Part shown: one piece after another, positions 8,437-17,655 of the stretch
Numbering within the stretch: the stretch's first letter is position 1
How the letters are laid out: every line of letters begins with the position of its first letter
Assembly: GCA_023229525.1 (NCBI GenBank)
Contig: JALNZC010000024.1
Location: 1 to 61,732 of the forward strand
Length of the DNA: 61,732 nt
Source of the DNA: Bacteroidales bacterium
GTDB lineage: Bacteria; Bacteroidota; Bacteroidia; Bacteroidales; FEN-979
Reading direction: 5' to 3'
Notes under the pieces: model-generated
The model's database searches: none
What the model was told of the DNA's origin: nothing
Seen by the model: only the letters and a program-made list of their open reading frames with translations
Made by a program: the position numbers and the translations under genes

Positions 8437-9621
8437 GTGGACGAAAAATTTTACATTGAGGTAACCTGTCAGCAGAAAAATCACGGTGATGCCCGGGTTT
8501 GCGGTGATGTTTTTATTTCCCGCCGGATCAAAGAGGAGGGACGGATCATTGTTGTTTTATCCGATGGGATGGGACACGGAATCAAGGCTAATATATTGGG
8601 TACACTCACTGCCACGCTCGCAGTAAATTTCACGCAGGAACATAAAAGTGTTCAGAAAATCGCCGAAATAATCATGGGAACTTTACCGGTCGATAGCGTG
8701 AAACATATGAATTACTCAACTTTTACAATTGTTGAAATCGATGTTGAAGGGGAAGTGACAATACTTGAATACGAAAATCCGAAAACAATAGTGTTCCGTG
8801 GGATACGGCTTCACGAACTGGAATGGAATTGTATTATTCTGGAAGGAGAAAAGCATGCGGGTAAAGAAGTCCTGACCGCCAAATACCGGCCGCGGAAAGA
8901 AGATCGTATCGTGTTTTGTACCGATGGTGTTACCCAGTCTGGCCTTGGAAGTGAAAAATATCCGATGGGCTTGGGAATCAGTAACCTGGAAAATTTCGTG
9001 ATAGAAATCATCCAGGATGAACATGATATTTCGGCGGTTAAATTGGCCTCTAAAGTTATCAACAAAGCCAATATGAATGATAATTTTCATCCACTGGACG
9101 ATATCAGTTGCGGTGTTATCTATTTCAGGGAACCAAGAAAATTAATGATCTGTACCGGACCACCCCAGAATCGTGAACAAGATCCGCTCTTCTGCAGCAT
9201 ATTCAAAAAATTTCAGGGACAAAAAATCATTTGCGGAGCGACAACAAGTGATATGGTTGCACGTGAATGGAGTGAGAAAATTCACGATACCATTGTCATG
9301 TTTGACCCTGATCTGCCTCCGGTTTCACATATGAATGGGGTAGATCTTATCACTGAAGGGATACTGACCCTGAGTAAGGTGAGCGAAATGCTGAAAAGTT
9401 ACAACAAGAATTACAATTTAGGTAAAGGTCCTGCCGACGAGATAATCAGGATGATCCTGGAATGCGATGAGATCCATTTTCTTGTCGGTACCAGTATTAA
9501 TGTTGCCCATCAGGATCCTACATTACCGGTAGAATTGGAATTACGTCGTACTGTTGTGCATCGCATCGCCAGAACCCTTGAGGAGATATTTCTTAAAGAG
9601 GTATCGATGACCTTCTATTAA
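8437..9621 (+). CDS. SpoIIE-type PP2C serine/threonine phosphatase
   Basis: This 394-residue protein is a metal-dependent phosphatase of the SpoIIE/RsbU group over its first ~230 residues. Motifs are SDGMGHG, CTDGVTQSG and a terminal DDISCGV, which supply the metal-binding aspartates. The last ~160 residues form a separate domain that I do not recognise. The start is a GTG nine bases after the PAS sensor gene, so the two are very likely co-transcribed. It probably dephosphorylates a protein under control of the H-cluster sensor; no STAS-domain substrate lies nearby. It is cytoplasmic. Confidence 0.85.
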   Translation: MDEKFYIEVTCQQKNHGDARVCGDVFISRRIKEEGRIIVVLSDGMGHGIKANILGTLTATLAVNFTQEHKSVQKIAEIIMGTLPVDSVKHMNYSTFTIVEIDVEGEVTILEYENPKTIVFRGIRLHELEWNCIILEGEKHAGKEVLTAKYRPRKEDRIVFCTDGVTQSGLGSEKYPMGLGISNLENFVIEIIQDEHDISAVKLASKVINKANMNDNFHPLDDISCGVIYFREPRKLMICTGPPQNREQDPLFCSIFKKFQGQKIICGATTSDMVAREWSEKIHDTIVMFDPDLPPVSHMNGVDLITEGILTLSKVSEMLKSYNKNYNLGKGPADEIIRMILECDEIHFLVGTSINVAHQDPTLPVELELRRTVVHRIARTLEEIFLKEVSMTFY

Positions 9622-9646
9622 ACTTATTTCATTTCATTCTCAATAT

Positions 9647-10711
9647 ATGGGACAAAAATTCATCATTACTGCTGTCTTTCTGATAAATATTTCATTTTGT
9701 CAGGGACAGAATCATTTCAGAAGCGGGATCTTCCTGCACCACTCAACAGGAGGTTGTATCTGGGGCCCCAATGGCAGCAACACATCTGTACCACTCGAAA
9801 TAGATGAGTATAACGCCCTTCATGGATATACCGGTACAGATGCAGTTACAATGAATGAAGAATGGTGGGCGCCAGGCGACAATGAATGGGTAACCCAGCA
9901 TGCCTTCTTTGAAGATCCGAACCCGGTAACCGGTATCGGATATTATCTTCCTGGAAACAAGATAATTGTTATCAAAACCTGCTTCCCTGCCTCAGCCATG
10001 AGTGAAGCAGGTCAACCCACCGATACATTGTCACCTGAAATGAAAACGGTCTATAACTATAAGTGGCACTGGCGTCATATTATCGAAGTGATGAGACAGC
10101 ATCCGGAAAATTTTTTCGTTATCTGGACCAATGCACCCCTTGAACCAAATTCTACAAATCCGTCTGAAGCCTTCTTGTCACATTGGTTCTGTACCTGGGC
10201 AAAAGATACCTTGGCTCAAGGTCTCGATCTCCAAACAGGTGTCTTTCCTTCAAATGTCTATGTTTTTGATTTTTTTCATAAACTGACCGGACCTAACGGA
10301 ATGATGTTGGCTTACTATGCAGCCGGCCCCGGAGATTCTCATCCGAACGCCGCCGCAACAGCGTTGGTTGCTCCTCAGTTTGTTTCTGAGATTTTCAATA
10401 ATTCTATCGCTTATGAAAATATCACTGGTTTACCTGTGCTAATTCACAACTTCAATTATTTAACTGCCTCACCCAATCCATGTTCAAAAGAAACCTGGGT
10501 CGCCTTCGAAATATTGAATGATGAGGATGTTGAACTTACCCTTGTGAATATCATGGGAAAAAAAGTCTTGACACTACTAGACGGTTACTGTAAAAAAGGG
10601 CGTTATGTTTATGCATTATCTTCATCGGGATTGGCTGATGGAATATATCTGTTGGCGATCCATTCGGGGACTGACCGGAATACATTGAGATTAATAGTTC
10701 AAAATCCATGA
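9647..10711 (+). CDS. Secreted SGNH-hydrolase-like protein with type IX sorting domain
   Basis: This 354-residue protein has an N-terminal signal peptide of about 20 residues. Its body shows a possible nucleophile Ser in HHSTGG (residues about 31-36) and a later DSHPN motif that could supply the Asp and His of an SGNH triad. This is a weak structural inference, not a named family. The C-terminal ~80 residues, beginning near ASPNPC, look like a type IX secretion (Por) sorting domain, so the protein should be exported and surface-anchored or released. It lies 25 bp after the phosphatase gene and may be in the same transcript, though no functional link to hydrogen metabolism is evident. Confidence 0.7.
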   Translation: MGQKFIITAVFLINISFCQGQNHFRSGIFLHHSTGGCIWGPNGSNTSVPLEIDEYNALHGYTGTDAVTMNEEWWAPGDNEWVTQHAFFEDPNPVTGIGYYLPGNKIIVIKTCFPASAMSEAGQPTDTLSPEMKTVYNYKWHWRHIIEVMRQHPENFFVIWTNAPLEPNSTNPSEAFLSHWFCTWAKDTLAQGLDLQTGVFPSNVYVFDFFHKLTGPNGMMLAYYAAGPGDSHPNAAATALVAPQFVSEIFNNSIAYENITGLPVLIHNFNYLTASPNPCSKETWVAFEILNDEDVELTLVNIMGKKVLTLLDGYCKKGRYVYALSSSGLADGIYLLAIHSGTDRNTLRLIVQNP

Positions 10712-10718
10712 AAAGCGA

Positions 10719-10748
10719 AAACCTGACGGAATTGCTCCCGTCAGGTTT
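10719..10748. terminator. Convergent terminator hairpin
   Basis: AAACCTGACGG (10719-10729) pairs with CCGTCAGGTTT (10738-10748) around an 8-nt loop. It sits between the convergent genes ending at 10711 and 10777. On the minus strand it is followed by a T-rich stretch, so it mainly terminates operon 2. Confidence 0.8.
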
Positions 10749-10776
10749 CACCATTCGTGTATTAACCAAAAAACAC

Positions 10777-11256
10777 TTAATTGTTGTATTCTGCAACAAT
10801 ATCTTTAACCCCGTCAGGGGAAACACGACCATAAACTTTTTCACCAACAAGTACCACCGGAGCAAGTCCACAGGCACCTACGCAACGCAAACAACTCAAT
10901 GAAAATTTTCCATCCGGTGTAGTCTCCCCAACCTGGATATTTAAAGTCCGCTTGAACTCTTCCAGCACTTTTTCAGCCCCTCGCACATAACAGGCTGTAC
11001 CCAGACAGATTGAAATGGGATGTTGCCCGTTTGGCGTCATGGTAAAAAAAGAATAAAAGGTCACAACACCATACACATGAGCAGCAGAAGTATGTAATTC
11101 CTTTGCAATGATTTCCTGAAGTTCAGCAGGAAGATAACCGAAGATACTTTGTGCTTTATGAAGTACATTGATAAGTTCACCTTTATCATTGTTAAAGGAT
11201 TTGCAAACTTCCTTGAGTTCATCAAGCTTCTTTTCCGAAAGTTTCACCTTTGCCAT
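10777..11256 (-). CDS. hndA: HndA/HydC, NuoE-like [2Fe-2S] subunit, operon 2
   Basis: This 159-residue thioredoxin-fold ferredoxin binds a [2Fe-2S] cluster through C84, C89, C125 and C129, and carries the family motif YGVVTFYSFF. It is the last gene of operon 2, behind the hydrogenase subunit, whereas in operons 1 and 3 the NuoE gene comes first. It should pass electrons between the NuoF-like subunit and HydA. A terminator hairpin follows 29 bp after its stop codon. Confidence 0.93.
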   Translation of the reverse strand: MAKVKLSEKKLDELKEVCKSFNNDKGELINVLHKAQSIFGYLPAELQEIIAKELHTSAAHVYGVVTFYSFFTMTPNGQHPISICLGTACYVRGAEKVLEEFKRTLNIQVGETTPDGKFSLSCLRCVGACGLAPVVLVGEKVYGRVSPDGVKDIVAEYNN

Positions 11257-11286
11257 ATTAACTTATCTTTATGTCGTCTCTTTGTA

Positions 11287-13059
11287 TTATTCATCAATAA
11301 ACGCACCTGCACTTTTATCGAAATAATGGGTATGCAGAAAGTGATGCGATTTCTTACCCAACGGTTTGTCTAAGAACTCATTATACAATTCAATAATGAA
11401 TGGATTTTCATGCGACTTCCTGATGGACTTTGCTGCATCTTCACGATAAATGGCTGCAGCCCTTTGTTTCAGGATTTCTGATCTCCCATGATGATAAGGT
11501 TGTCCACCACCGCCAATACACCCTCCCGGACAGGCCATTATTTCAATGGCATGAAATTGGCTCTTTCCCTCTTGGATATCTTCCAGTAATTTTCTCGCAT
11601 TTCCCAAGCCATGAGCAATTCCAATATTTATTGGTATACCATTGAAATCAATCGTTGCATGGCGTATTTTTTCCATTCCCCGCAATTCTTCAAATACCAC
11701 ATTCTCAAGTTTTTTCCCGGTATACAATTCATATGCAGTCCGGCAAGCCGCTTCAATTACTCCTCCGGTATTTCCAAAAAGTACCGCAGCCCCGGTTGAT
11801 TCACCCAAAGGATTATCAAAATTTTCTTCAGGTAATGAATTGAAATCAATATTGGCCTGCTTGATCAATTGTGCAAGTTCACGGGTCGACAGGGAATAAT
11901 TAACATCGGGATCGCCGTCCACTTTGAACTCGTCACGCTGACATTCATATTTTTTAGCGAGGCAGGGCATGATGGAAACAACAATCATATTCCGGCGATC
12001 TATACCCAGCTTTTTTCCGAAGTATTCCTTGGCAATCGGACCGAACATTTGCTGCGGTGATTTTGCCGTCGATGGGATATCCCTCATTTCCGGGAAGTAG
12101 TGTTCAAAGAAGTTGACCCAGCTGGGGCAGCAGGAAGTGAGAATAGGTAGTTTCACATCCTTATCACCCTTGAGGTAACGGGTAAGACGGTCGAGTAGTT
12201 CGGCGCCTTCTTCCATGATCGTAAGGTCAGCTGCGAAGTCAGTGTCGAAAACATAGTCAAAACCAAGTCGTCTTAGTGCGGCGACCATCTTACCCGTTAC
12301 AAGGGTGCCTGGCGCAAGGCCAAATTCTTCGCCCAGAGCAGCCCGGACGGCAGGTGCTGTTTGTACAACCACAGTTTTAGCAGGCTCAGCAAGAGAATTG
12401 ATCACATTGCCAGAGTGGTCAACTTCGGTCAGGGCACCGGTGGGACATACAGATACACATTGTCCGCAATAAGTGCAGGGAGATTTCTCGAGATTCATTT
12501 CGAATGCCGGAGCTACTACTGCCATGAAACCTCTGTTGACGGCAGAAAGCGCACCAACCGTCTGAACATCATTACACATCATTTCACACCGCCGGCACAT
12601 GATACACTTGTCAATATCCCGGATGATGGCAGGCGAAGTATCCTTTCGGTACTTCGACTGCTCACCCTGGTAGGGTAGTTCCCTCACGCCCAGTTGCTGT
12701 GCCATGCTCTGAAGCTCACAACTTCCCGATTTAGCACAGGTAAGACATTCAGCAGGATGATCTGAGAGAATTAGCTCAAGAACGGTTCTGCGTGCGTTCA
12801 ATACCCTGATGTTGTGTGTGTAAACTTCCATACCCTCTGCAACCAAAGTATTACAGGCTGGTGCGAGATTTCGTCTTCCCTTGACTTCAACCACACAAAT
12901 GCGGCATCCGCCCGGACGGTTTTCAATGTTCATGTCCTTCAGTTCGAAGAAGCAGAGCGTAGGTATATCGATGCCAATAGTTTTGGCTGCCTTTAAAAGC
13001 GTTGTATTTTCAGGAACCTCTGCGGTCTTTCCGTCAATGATCAGCTTTACCTTATTCAT
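11287..13059 (-). CDS. hndD: HndD/HydA, [FeFe]-hydrogenase catalytic subunit, operon 2
   Basis: This 590-residue catalytic subunit has the same modular layout as HydA of operon 1: [2Fe-2S], His-Cys cluster, two [4Fe-4S] motifs, H-cluster domain and small-subunit tail. The signatures are intact: TSCCPSW (C310, C311), MPCLAKK (C366) and C510/C514 followed by GGGGQP. It differs from operon 1 HydA in sequence and in a longer C-terminal tail ending in HTHYFDKS. The gene lies 15 bp after the NuoF-like gene. Its partners include a separate HndB, matching the tetrameric HndABCD type that couples H2 to NAD(P)H and ferredoxin. Confidence 0.95.
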   Translation of the reverse strand: MNKVKLIIDGKTAEVPENTTLLKAAKTIGIDIPTLCFFELKDMNIENRPGGCRICVVEVKGRRNLAPACNTLVAEGMEVYTHNIRVLNARRTVLELILSDHPAECLTCAKSGSCELQSMAQQLGVRELPYQGEQSKYRKDTSPAIIRDIDKCIMCRRCEMMCNDVQTVGALSAVNRGFMAVVAPAFEMNLEKSPCTYCGQCVSVCPTGALTEVDHSGNVINSLAEPAKTVVVQTAPAVRAALGEEFGLAPGTLVTGKMVAALRRLGFDYVFDTDFAADLTIMEEGAELLDRLTRYLKGDKDVKLPILTSCCPSWVNFFEHYFPEMRDIPSTAKSPQQMFGPIAKEYFGKKLGIDRRNMIVVSIMPCLAKKYECQRDEFKVDGDPDVNYSLSTRELAQLIKQANIDFNSLPEENFDNPLGESTGAAVLFGNTGGVIEAACRTAYELYTGKKLENVVFEELRGMEKIRHATIDFNGIPINIGIAHGLGNARKLLEDIQEGKSQFHAIEIMACPGGCIGGGGQPYHHGRSEILKQRAAAIYREDAAKSIRKSHENPFIIELYNEFLDKPLGKKSHHFLHTHYFDKSAGAFIDE

Positions 13060-13074
13060 AACGTTCCTTCCTTG

Positions 13075-14535
13075 TTAATTGATTATGATTGCGTTGAATT
13101 TGCATTTTTCCATGCAGGCTCCGCATTTGATGCATTTTTCCTGATCAATCAGATGTGCTTGCTTGCGCTCACCGGTAATGGCATTCACCGGACAATTACG
13201 GGCACAAAGTGTACATCCGATGCAATTGTCGGGAATGATCAGATATTGCATCAGCGCTTTGCAAACCCCCGAGCGGCATTTCTTTTTGTTTATATGCTCA
13301 GAATATTCATCGTAGAAATTTTCAATGGTCGATAAAACCGGGTTTGGAGATGATTGACCAAGACCACAAAGTGAGGTATCTTTAATAACTGTGCTGAGGT
13401 TCCGCAACTTGTCGAGATCTTCCATAGTACCGTTTCCCTGGACTATCTTTTCGAGAAGTTCGAGCAAACGTTTGTTTCCGATACGACAAGGGGAACATTT
13501 ACCGCAGGATTCCTCAACAGTGAACTTCAGGTAAAACTTGGCAATAGATACCATACAATCATCTTCGTCCATGACAATGAGGCCACCTGAGCCCATCATG
13601 GAACCCGCTGCGATCAAGTTGTCGTAATCGATGGGTATATCCAGATGCCTCTTTGTAAGACAGCCTCCGGAAGGTCCTCCGGTTTGAGCAGCCTTGAATT
13701 CCTTCCCGTTTTGAATGCCACCGCCAATCTCGTAAATCACTTCGCGAAGAGTGGTTCCCATGGGGATTTCGATTAGTCCAACTTTATTGATTTTTCCGGC
13801 CAACGCAAATACCTTGGTTCCTTTGGATTTTTCGGTACCAATGCTGGAAAACCATTCCCATCCCTTGTTTAGAATTACCGGAATATTGGCATAGGTTTCA
13901 ACGTTGTTGACATTGGTTGGTTTCCTGAGATATCCTTCTTCAGAGGGGAAAGGAGGTTTCACAGTAGGTTCACCCCGTAACCCTTCCATAGAGTGAATGA
14001 GGGCTGTTTCCTCGCCGCACACGAAGGCTCCTGCACCGAAACGGATCTCGATGTCGAAATTAAAACCGGCGCCTAAAATATTTTCACCCAAAAATCCGTA
14101 TTCCTTCGCCTGTTTTATAGCGATCTTGAGTCTTTCAACAGCCAGGGGATATTCTGCGCGGATATATACCAATCCTTTACTGCCACCAGTGCAATAACCA
14201 TTGATCGCCATTGCCTCCAATACCGAATGTGGATCACCTTCAAGTATGGAGCGGTCCATAAATGCACCGGGGTCGCCTTCGTCCGCGTTACAAACTACAT
14301 ATTTTTGAGCTGCCTGAACCTTCCGGGTTATCTCCCATTTTAATCCGGTAGAAAAACCACCGCCACCACGACCGCGCAAACCGGATTTCTTGATGATATC
14401 AATGGTAGTTTCGGGAGAGAGTTCTGTCAACACTTTGGCGAGGGCAATATATCCATCCCGGGCAATATAGTCCTCAATCTGCTCAGGGTCTATGATACCA
14501 CAATTACGTAATGCTATTCTGATCTGACTGGTCAT
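13075..14535 (-). CDS. hndC: HndC/HydB, NuoF-like flavoprotein subunit, operon 2
   Basis: This 486-residue FMN- and NAD(P)-binding subunit begins directly with the NuoF core. RGRGGGGFSTG marks the nucleotide loop and CGKCSPC the [4Fe-4S] site. It ends in two ferredoxin motifs (CIGCTLCARNCP and CIKCGACMEKC). It lacks the N-terminal thioredoxin-like domain present in operon 1 HydB; that domain is encoded by the gene just upstream. It forms the electron-entry module of the operon 2 hydrogenase. Confidence 0.94.
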   Translation of the reverse strand: MTSQIRIALRNCGIIDPEQIEDYIARDGYIALAKVLTELSPETTIDIIKKSGLRGRGGGGFSTGLKWEITRKVQAAQKYVVCNADEGDPGAFMDRSILEGDPHSVLEAMAINGYCTGGSKGLVYIRAEYPLAVERLKIAIKQAKEYGFLGENILGAGFNFDIEIRFGAGAFVCGEETALIHSMEGLRGEPTVKPPFPSEEGYLRKPTNVNNVETYANIPVILNKGWEWFSSIGTEKSKGTKVFALAGKINKVGLIEIPMGTTLREVIYEIGGGIQNGKEFKAAQTGGPSGGCLTKRHLDIPIDYDNLIAAGSMMGSGGLIVMDEDDCMVSIAKFYLKFTVEESCGKCSPCRIGNKRLLELLEKIVQGNGTMEDLDKLRNLSTVIKDTSLCGLGQSSPNPVLSTIENFYDEYSEHINKKKCRSGVCKALMQYLIIPDNCIGCTLCARNCPVNAITGERKQAHLIDQEKCIKCGACMEKCKFNAIIIN

Positions 14536-14553
14536 GGTTATTCCCTCACTTCA

Positions 14554-14952
14554 CTAATTGAATATAACTGTTTCGTAATCCTGCGGGATTATTCCCTCTA
14601 CCAGTTCTCCTTTACGTATAAAACGTTCAATAATTTCATCTGCCTTTTTGTTTGTCACAAAACCAAATATTACAGGATTCTCTCCCGGAATGGTTATCTC
14701 AACCGTAGGTTCTGCATAGCAAAATCCCATACACCCTGATTGACTAACTTTTGCAGGAATGTTGCGTTTCGCTAGTTCCTCCTTGAAAAAATCAAAAATA
14801 GGACGGGATCCCGATGCGATACCACAGGTTGACATAGTTACTTTAACCTGGATGATACTGCTGGAGTTATCCTTTTGTGCTAAGCCAGCAGCCTTTGCTT
14901 TCAACACGTCCCTTAACTTGTTTAATTCCTCTTTGGATCTGATTTTCATCAT
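14554..14952 (-). CDS. hndB: HndB-like [2Fe-2S] thioredoxin-like ferredoxin, operon 2
   Basis: This 132-residue protein is equivalent to the N-terminal domain of operon 1 HydB. It has STCG (C43) and GCMGFC (C74, C78) motifs followed by AEP, the same three-Cys pattern as the fused copy. It is the first gene of operon 2 and starts with two consecutive ATGs (14952 and 14949); either may be used. It probably bridges the flavin subunit to other cluster-bearing subunits. Confidence 0.9.
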   Translation of the reverse strand: MMKIRSKEELNKLRDVLKAKAAGLAQKDNSSSIIQVKVTMSTCGIASGSRPIFDFFKEELAKRNIPAKVSQSGCMGFCYAEPTVEITIPGENPVIFGFVTNKKADEIIERFIRKGELVEGIIPQDYETVIFN

Positions 14953-15007
14953 GACATAAGGTTTCTATGTTTCTATGCGAATGAGTATCAGGAAATGATG
15001 TTTGTTT

Positions 15008-15025
15008 CTGTTAAATAAATCACAA
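15008..15025. promoter_or_regulatory. Third CRP/FNR-type dyad at operon 2
   Basis: CTGTTA-AATAAA-TCACAA fits TTGTKA-N6-TMACAA with one mismatch. It lies just downstream of the predicted operon 2 transcription start, where binding would block rather than activate. Its core TGTTA-N6/7-TCACAA is nearly identical to the two upstream dyads. Confidence 0.5.
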
Positions 15026-15039
15026 ATAAAAATTATTTG

Positions 15040-15071
15040 CAAAAGTATAGTCTTTTATATTAGCAAACAAA
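15040..15071 (-). promoter_or_regulatory. Operon 2 promoter (-33 and -7 boxes)
   Basis: On the minus strand TTTG (15068-15071) and TACTTTTG (15040-15047) are separated by 20 bp, matching the Bacteroidetes primary sigma factor consensus. The implied start gives a leader of about 80 nt before the ATG at 14952. Confidence 0.7.
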
Positions 15072-15077
15072 CATTGT

Positions 15078-15112
15078 GTGTTAATATAATCACAATGTTA
15101 ATAAATTCACAA
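15078..15112. promoter_or_regulatory. Tandem CRP/FNR-type operator pair at operon 2
   Basis: 15078-15095 is GTGTTA-ATATAA-TCACAA and 15095-15112 is ATGTTA-ATAAAT-TCACAA. They form a 17-bp direct repeat, each unit an imperfect dyad. The pair begins 30 bp upstream of the -7 box, against 29 bp in front of operon 1. The shared spacing and distance argue for a common activator. Confidence 0.65.
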
Positions 15113-15219
15113 ATAAATTGACTTAAATTAATTATAATTAGCGTGTTAAGCCATTTGTAAAAAATTACAATGAATGTTGAAATCACTGCAATACGTTTCT
15201 TTCTTTCCTTTCACTACAT

Positions 15220-16941
15220 TTGACTCAGTTTATCCGATATAAGCTGTTGAAACCTGTTATTAAATTTCTTTTCCCAATTTTAAGCTTACTCATGCTGGGC
15301 TCTGGTATCATGGTATTCCGTGATTATGGAATATCATGGGATGAAAACACACAGCGAAATTCGGGAATCGTTTTTATAAACCATATTCAAAAAACCTTTG
15401 ATATAAAACCAATTCGTCTCTCCGATAGGGTTCCGAAGCTTGAAGATTACCAGGATAAGGAATTTGGAGCTGCCTTTGAAGTTCTGCTTTTTGCCACAGA
15501 AAGGTTATTTCAGTTTAAGGATTACAGGGAAGTATTTTTTTTCCGTCATTTGGTTAATTTCCTGGTCTTTTGGATGGGGGTGACCGTATTTGCCTTTGTT
15601 ATCAAAAATCGTTTTGAAAATTGGTTTTATCCGTTGATCGCTTGTTTGATTCTGTTTCTGCATCCACGCATTTTTGCCGAATCCTTTTATAATTCAAAGG
15701 ATATTATTGTGATGGTGTTTTTCATTTTCTCATTCTACTCTTTTGTACGGCTATCTCAAACAGGACTGCTTCGTCACGTCATGCTGCTGGCTTTCCTTTC
15801 AGCCATTACTTTTAATGTCAGACCGGTTGGCATCCTCATTCCATTCCTGGTTTTCATTCTACTACTACCTCGTTTCGTGAAGTATCCAATTTTACCTATT
15901 AAACGAAGGCGTCATTTTATAAATCTGATGCTGCTTCCGGTTTTGTTTCTTTTCTTTGTCTTGGCCACCAATCCGTACCTATGGTCTGATCCATTTGGGC
16001 GTACCTATGCCATCATCGTCAAATTTCTCAATTATGATGTCTCGCATACGGCTGGTAACATCCTGTTTCTAGGAAAATATATTCCGACCAATCAGGTTCC
16101 TTGGTATTATCTTCCGCTTTGGATCGGTATTTCAACGCCACTGGTTTACCTGGTATTTTCCATGGCCGGTATGCTGATCGCTCTAATAAGAGTCCTTCGC
16201 ATGAAGTCTGAGTTCTTCAATCAGGATTATTCTACACAGGATCTTTTTGTTGCCGGATGGCTCCTGGTTCCGATAATCATTGCCATTCTGTTTCATTCGA
16301 CACTTTATGATGGCTGGAGGCATTTTTATTTTCTCTGGCCCGCAATCGTCTACTTTGCTATTTATTTTCTCAAATCATTCATAGCATATTTAGACCTTCC
16401 CGGGAAGACCTGGAAAACTAAAGCTTGGAAGTTGTTGCTGTTCTTTGTTGTTGGAGGTACTTTTTTAGCTAACATTCAAACAGTTATTCACAATCATCCG
16501 CATCAGTATTGCTATTTCAATGTCATCGCTCCGGAACCTTCAGATAATTTTGAACTTGATTATTGGGGTTTATCCTATCGTGATGCTTTGGAACATCTTG
16601 TCAGGGCTGATCCTGCAGATACCTTATCTGTCAAGGTACTTAACCTTCCGGGATACCTGAATGCTTTCCTGTTAAAACCGGAGGAACGTCATCGGGTGTG
16701 GTTCGACTATTCGCTTAGGGAGAATTACAGTATCCGGATTGATTCTTATTACCCTTTTCCTTCCAAACCCAACGAGTTACTGCCCGGCAAAGGACCTGTA
16801 TATTATATTTCCAATTTTAGAGACCCCAGCTCCCCCGATGAGCTTATCAAATACAGGAAGCATGAATATCCTTATATTAATCAGGTTTATTCGCTGAAAT
16901 ACGGCCAAATGGAGATTATGGGGATTTATAAGCTACGCTAA
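15220..16941 (+). CDS. Multi-pass membrane protein, GT-C glycosyltransferase-like
   Basis: This protein of up to 573 residues has about 9-10 hydrophobic helices and a C-terminal extracytoplasmic domain of ~130 residues. An early periplasmic-loop motif, DYGISWDE (about 35-42), resembles the acidic loop of polyprenol-phosphate-dependent GT-C mannosyl/arabinosyl transferases. Specific function and substrate are unknown. The start is uncertain: no ATG occurs before residue 25 (15292). The only upstream start is a TTG at 15220, which overlaps a TACATTTG sequence that looks like a -7 box. If that box is real, translation begins further in, perhaps at TTG 15247 or ATG 15292. It is convergent with the response regulator, 12 bp apart. 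Confidence 0.7.
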   Translation: MTQFIRYKLLKPVIKFLFPILSLLMLGSGIMVFRDYGISWDENTQRNSGIVFINHIQKTFDIKPIRLSDRVPKLEDYQDKEFGAAFEVLLFATERLFQFKDYREVFFFRHLVNFLVFWMGVTVFAFVIKNRFENWFYPLIACLILFLHPRIFAESFYNSKDIIVMVFFIFSFYSFVRLSQTGLLRHVMLLAFLSAITFNVRPVGILIPFLVFILLLPRFVKYPILPIKRRRHFINLMLLPVLFLFFVLATNPYLWSDPFGRTYAIIVKFLNYDVSHTAGNILFLGKYIPTNQVPWYYLPLWIGISTPLVYLVFSMAGMLIALIRVLRMKSEFFNQDYSTQDLFVAGWLLVPIIIAILFHSTLYDGWRHFYFLWPAIVYFAIYFLKSFIAYLDLPGKTWKTKAWKLLLFFVVGGTFLANIQTVIHNHPHQYCYFNVIAPEPSDNFELDYWGLSYRDALEHLVRADPADTLSVKVLNLPGYLNAFLLKPEERHRVWFDYSLRENYSIRIDSYYPFPSKPNELLPGKGPVYYISNFRDPSSPDELIKYRKHEYPYINQVYSLKYGQMEIMGIYKLR

Positions 16942-16953
16942 GAAACCATTAGA

Positions 16954-17649
16954 TTAACTGACGATGATACGGAATCCATTCCCGTGTATATTCACAATCT
17001 CAACGGATGGATCGACCTTCAGGTATTTTCTCAGGCGTGCAATAAAAACATCCATGCTTCTTCCATTGAAGTAATTATCCGATCCCCAAATCTTTTCCAG
17101 GGCTTCTTTACGCGATAAAATACCCTCTTTAGCTGTGCAAAGCATCCGGAGAAGTTTTGCTTCTTTGGGAGAGAGTTGCTGTACCTGGTTTTTCAGCGTT
17201 AGTGTACGCAATGCATAATTGAATTCTAATTTTCCAATTGGAATTGAAATGAGATCGTTTTCAGCTTCACTCTTTTGGTTATTTCTTTTCAGGATGGCTT
17301 TAAGCTTGAAAAGAAGGACTTCCGAATCGAAAGGTTTGGTTATGTAATCATCTGCTCCTGTTCTGAAACCTTCCAGCATATCTTCTTTCAGCGATTTAGC
17401 CGTAAGAAAAATAAACGGGATCTGGCTATTTGCCTTTTTAATTTCCCGTGCAAGGGTAAATCCATCCATTTCCGGCATCATGACATCCAGGATACAGATA
17501 TCGAATCTCATTGTTTTGAAAGAAGAAAGTCCTTGCTTCCCGTCTGTTTTTAAAATAACCTCAAAATCATTCAATTCAAGGTACGATTTCATGATGGTTC
17601 CGAAATTGGGATCATCTTCTACCAAAAGAATTTTTATCCGTTGATTCAT
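16954..17649 (-). CDS. OmpR-family response regulator (RprY-like)
   Basis: This 231-residue protein combines a receiver domain with a winged-helix DNA-binding domain. The receiver has the acidic pair in VEDDPN, the phosphoacceptor Asp in DICILDVMMP, Thr in FLTAK and Lys in YITKPF. The C-terminal half has the PhoB-type pattern LSPKEAKLLRML followed by a HGNGFRI wing. The ATG at 17649 is preferred over one 57 bp upstream because a strong GGGAGG sequence (17657-17662) stands 7 nt before it. It follows its partner kinase by 40 bp and resembles the Bacteroides RprXY pair. Targets are unknown. Confidence 0.92.
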   Translation of the reverse strand: MNQRIKILLVEDDPNFGTIMKSYLELNDFEVILKTDGKQGLSSFKTMRFDICILDVMMPEMDGFTLAREIKKANSQIPFIFLTAKSLKEDMLEGFRTGADDYITKPFDSEVLLFKLKAILKRNNQKSEAENDLISIPIGKLEFNYALRTLTLKNQVQQLSPKEAKLLRMLCTAKEGILSRKEALEKIWGSDNYFNGRSMDVFIARLRKYLKVDPSVEIVNIHGNGFRIIVS

Positions 17650-17655
17650 AGCATT

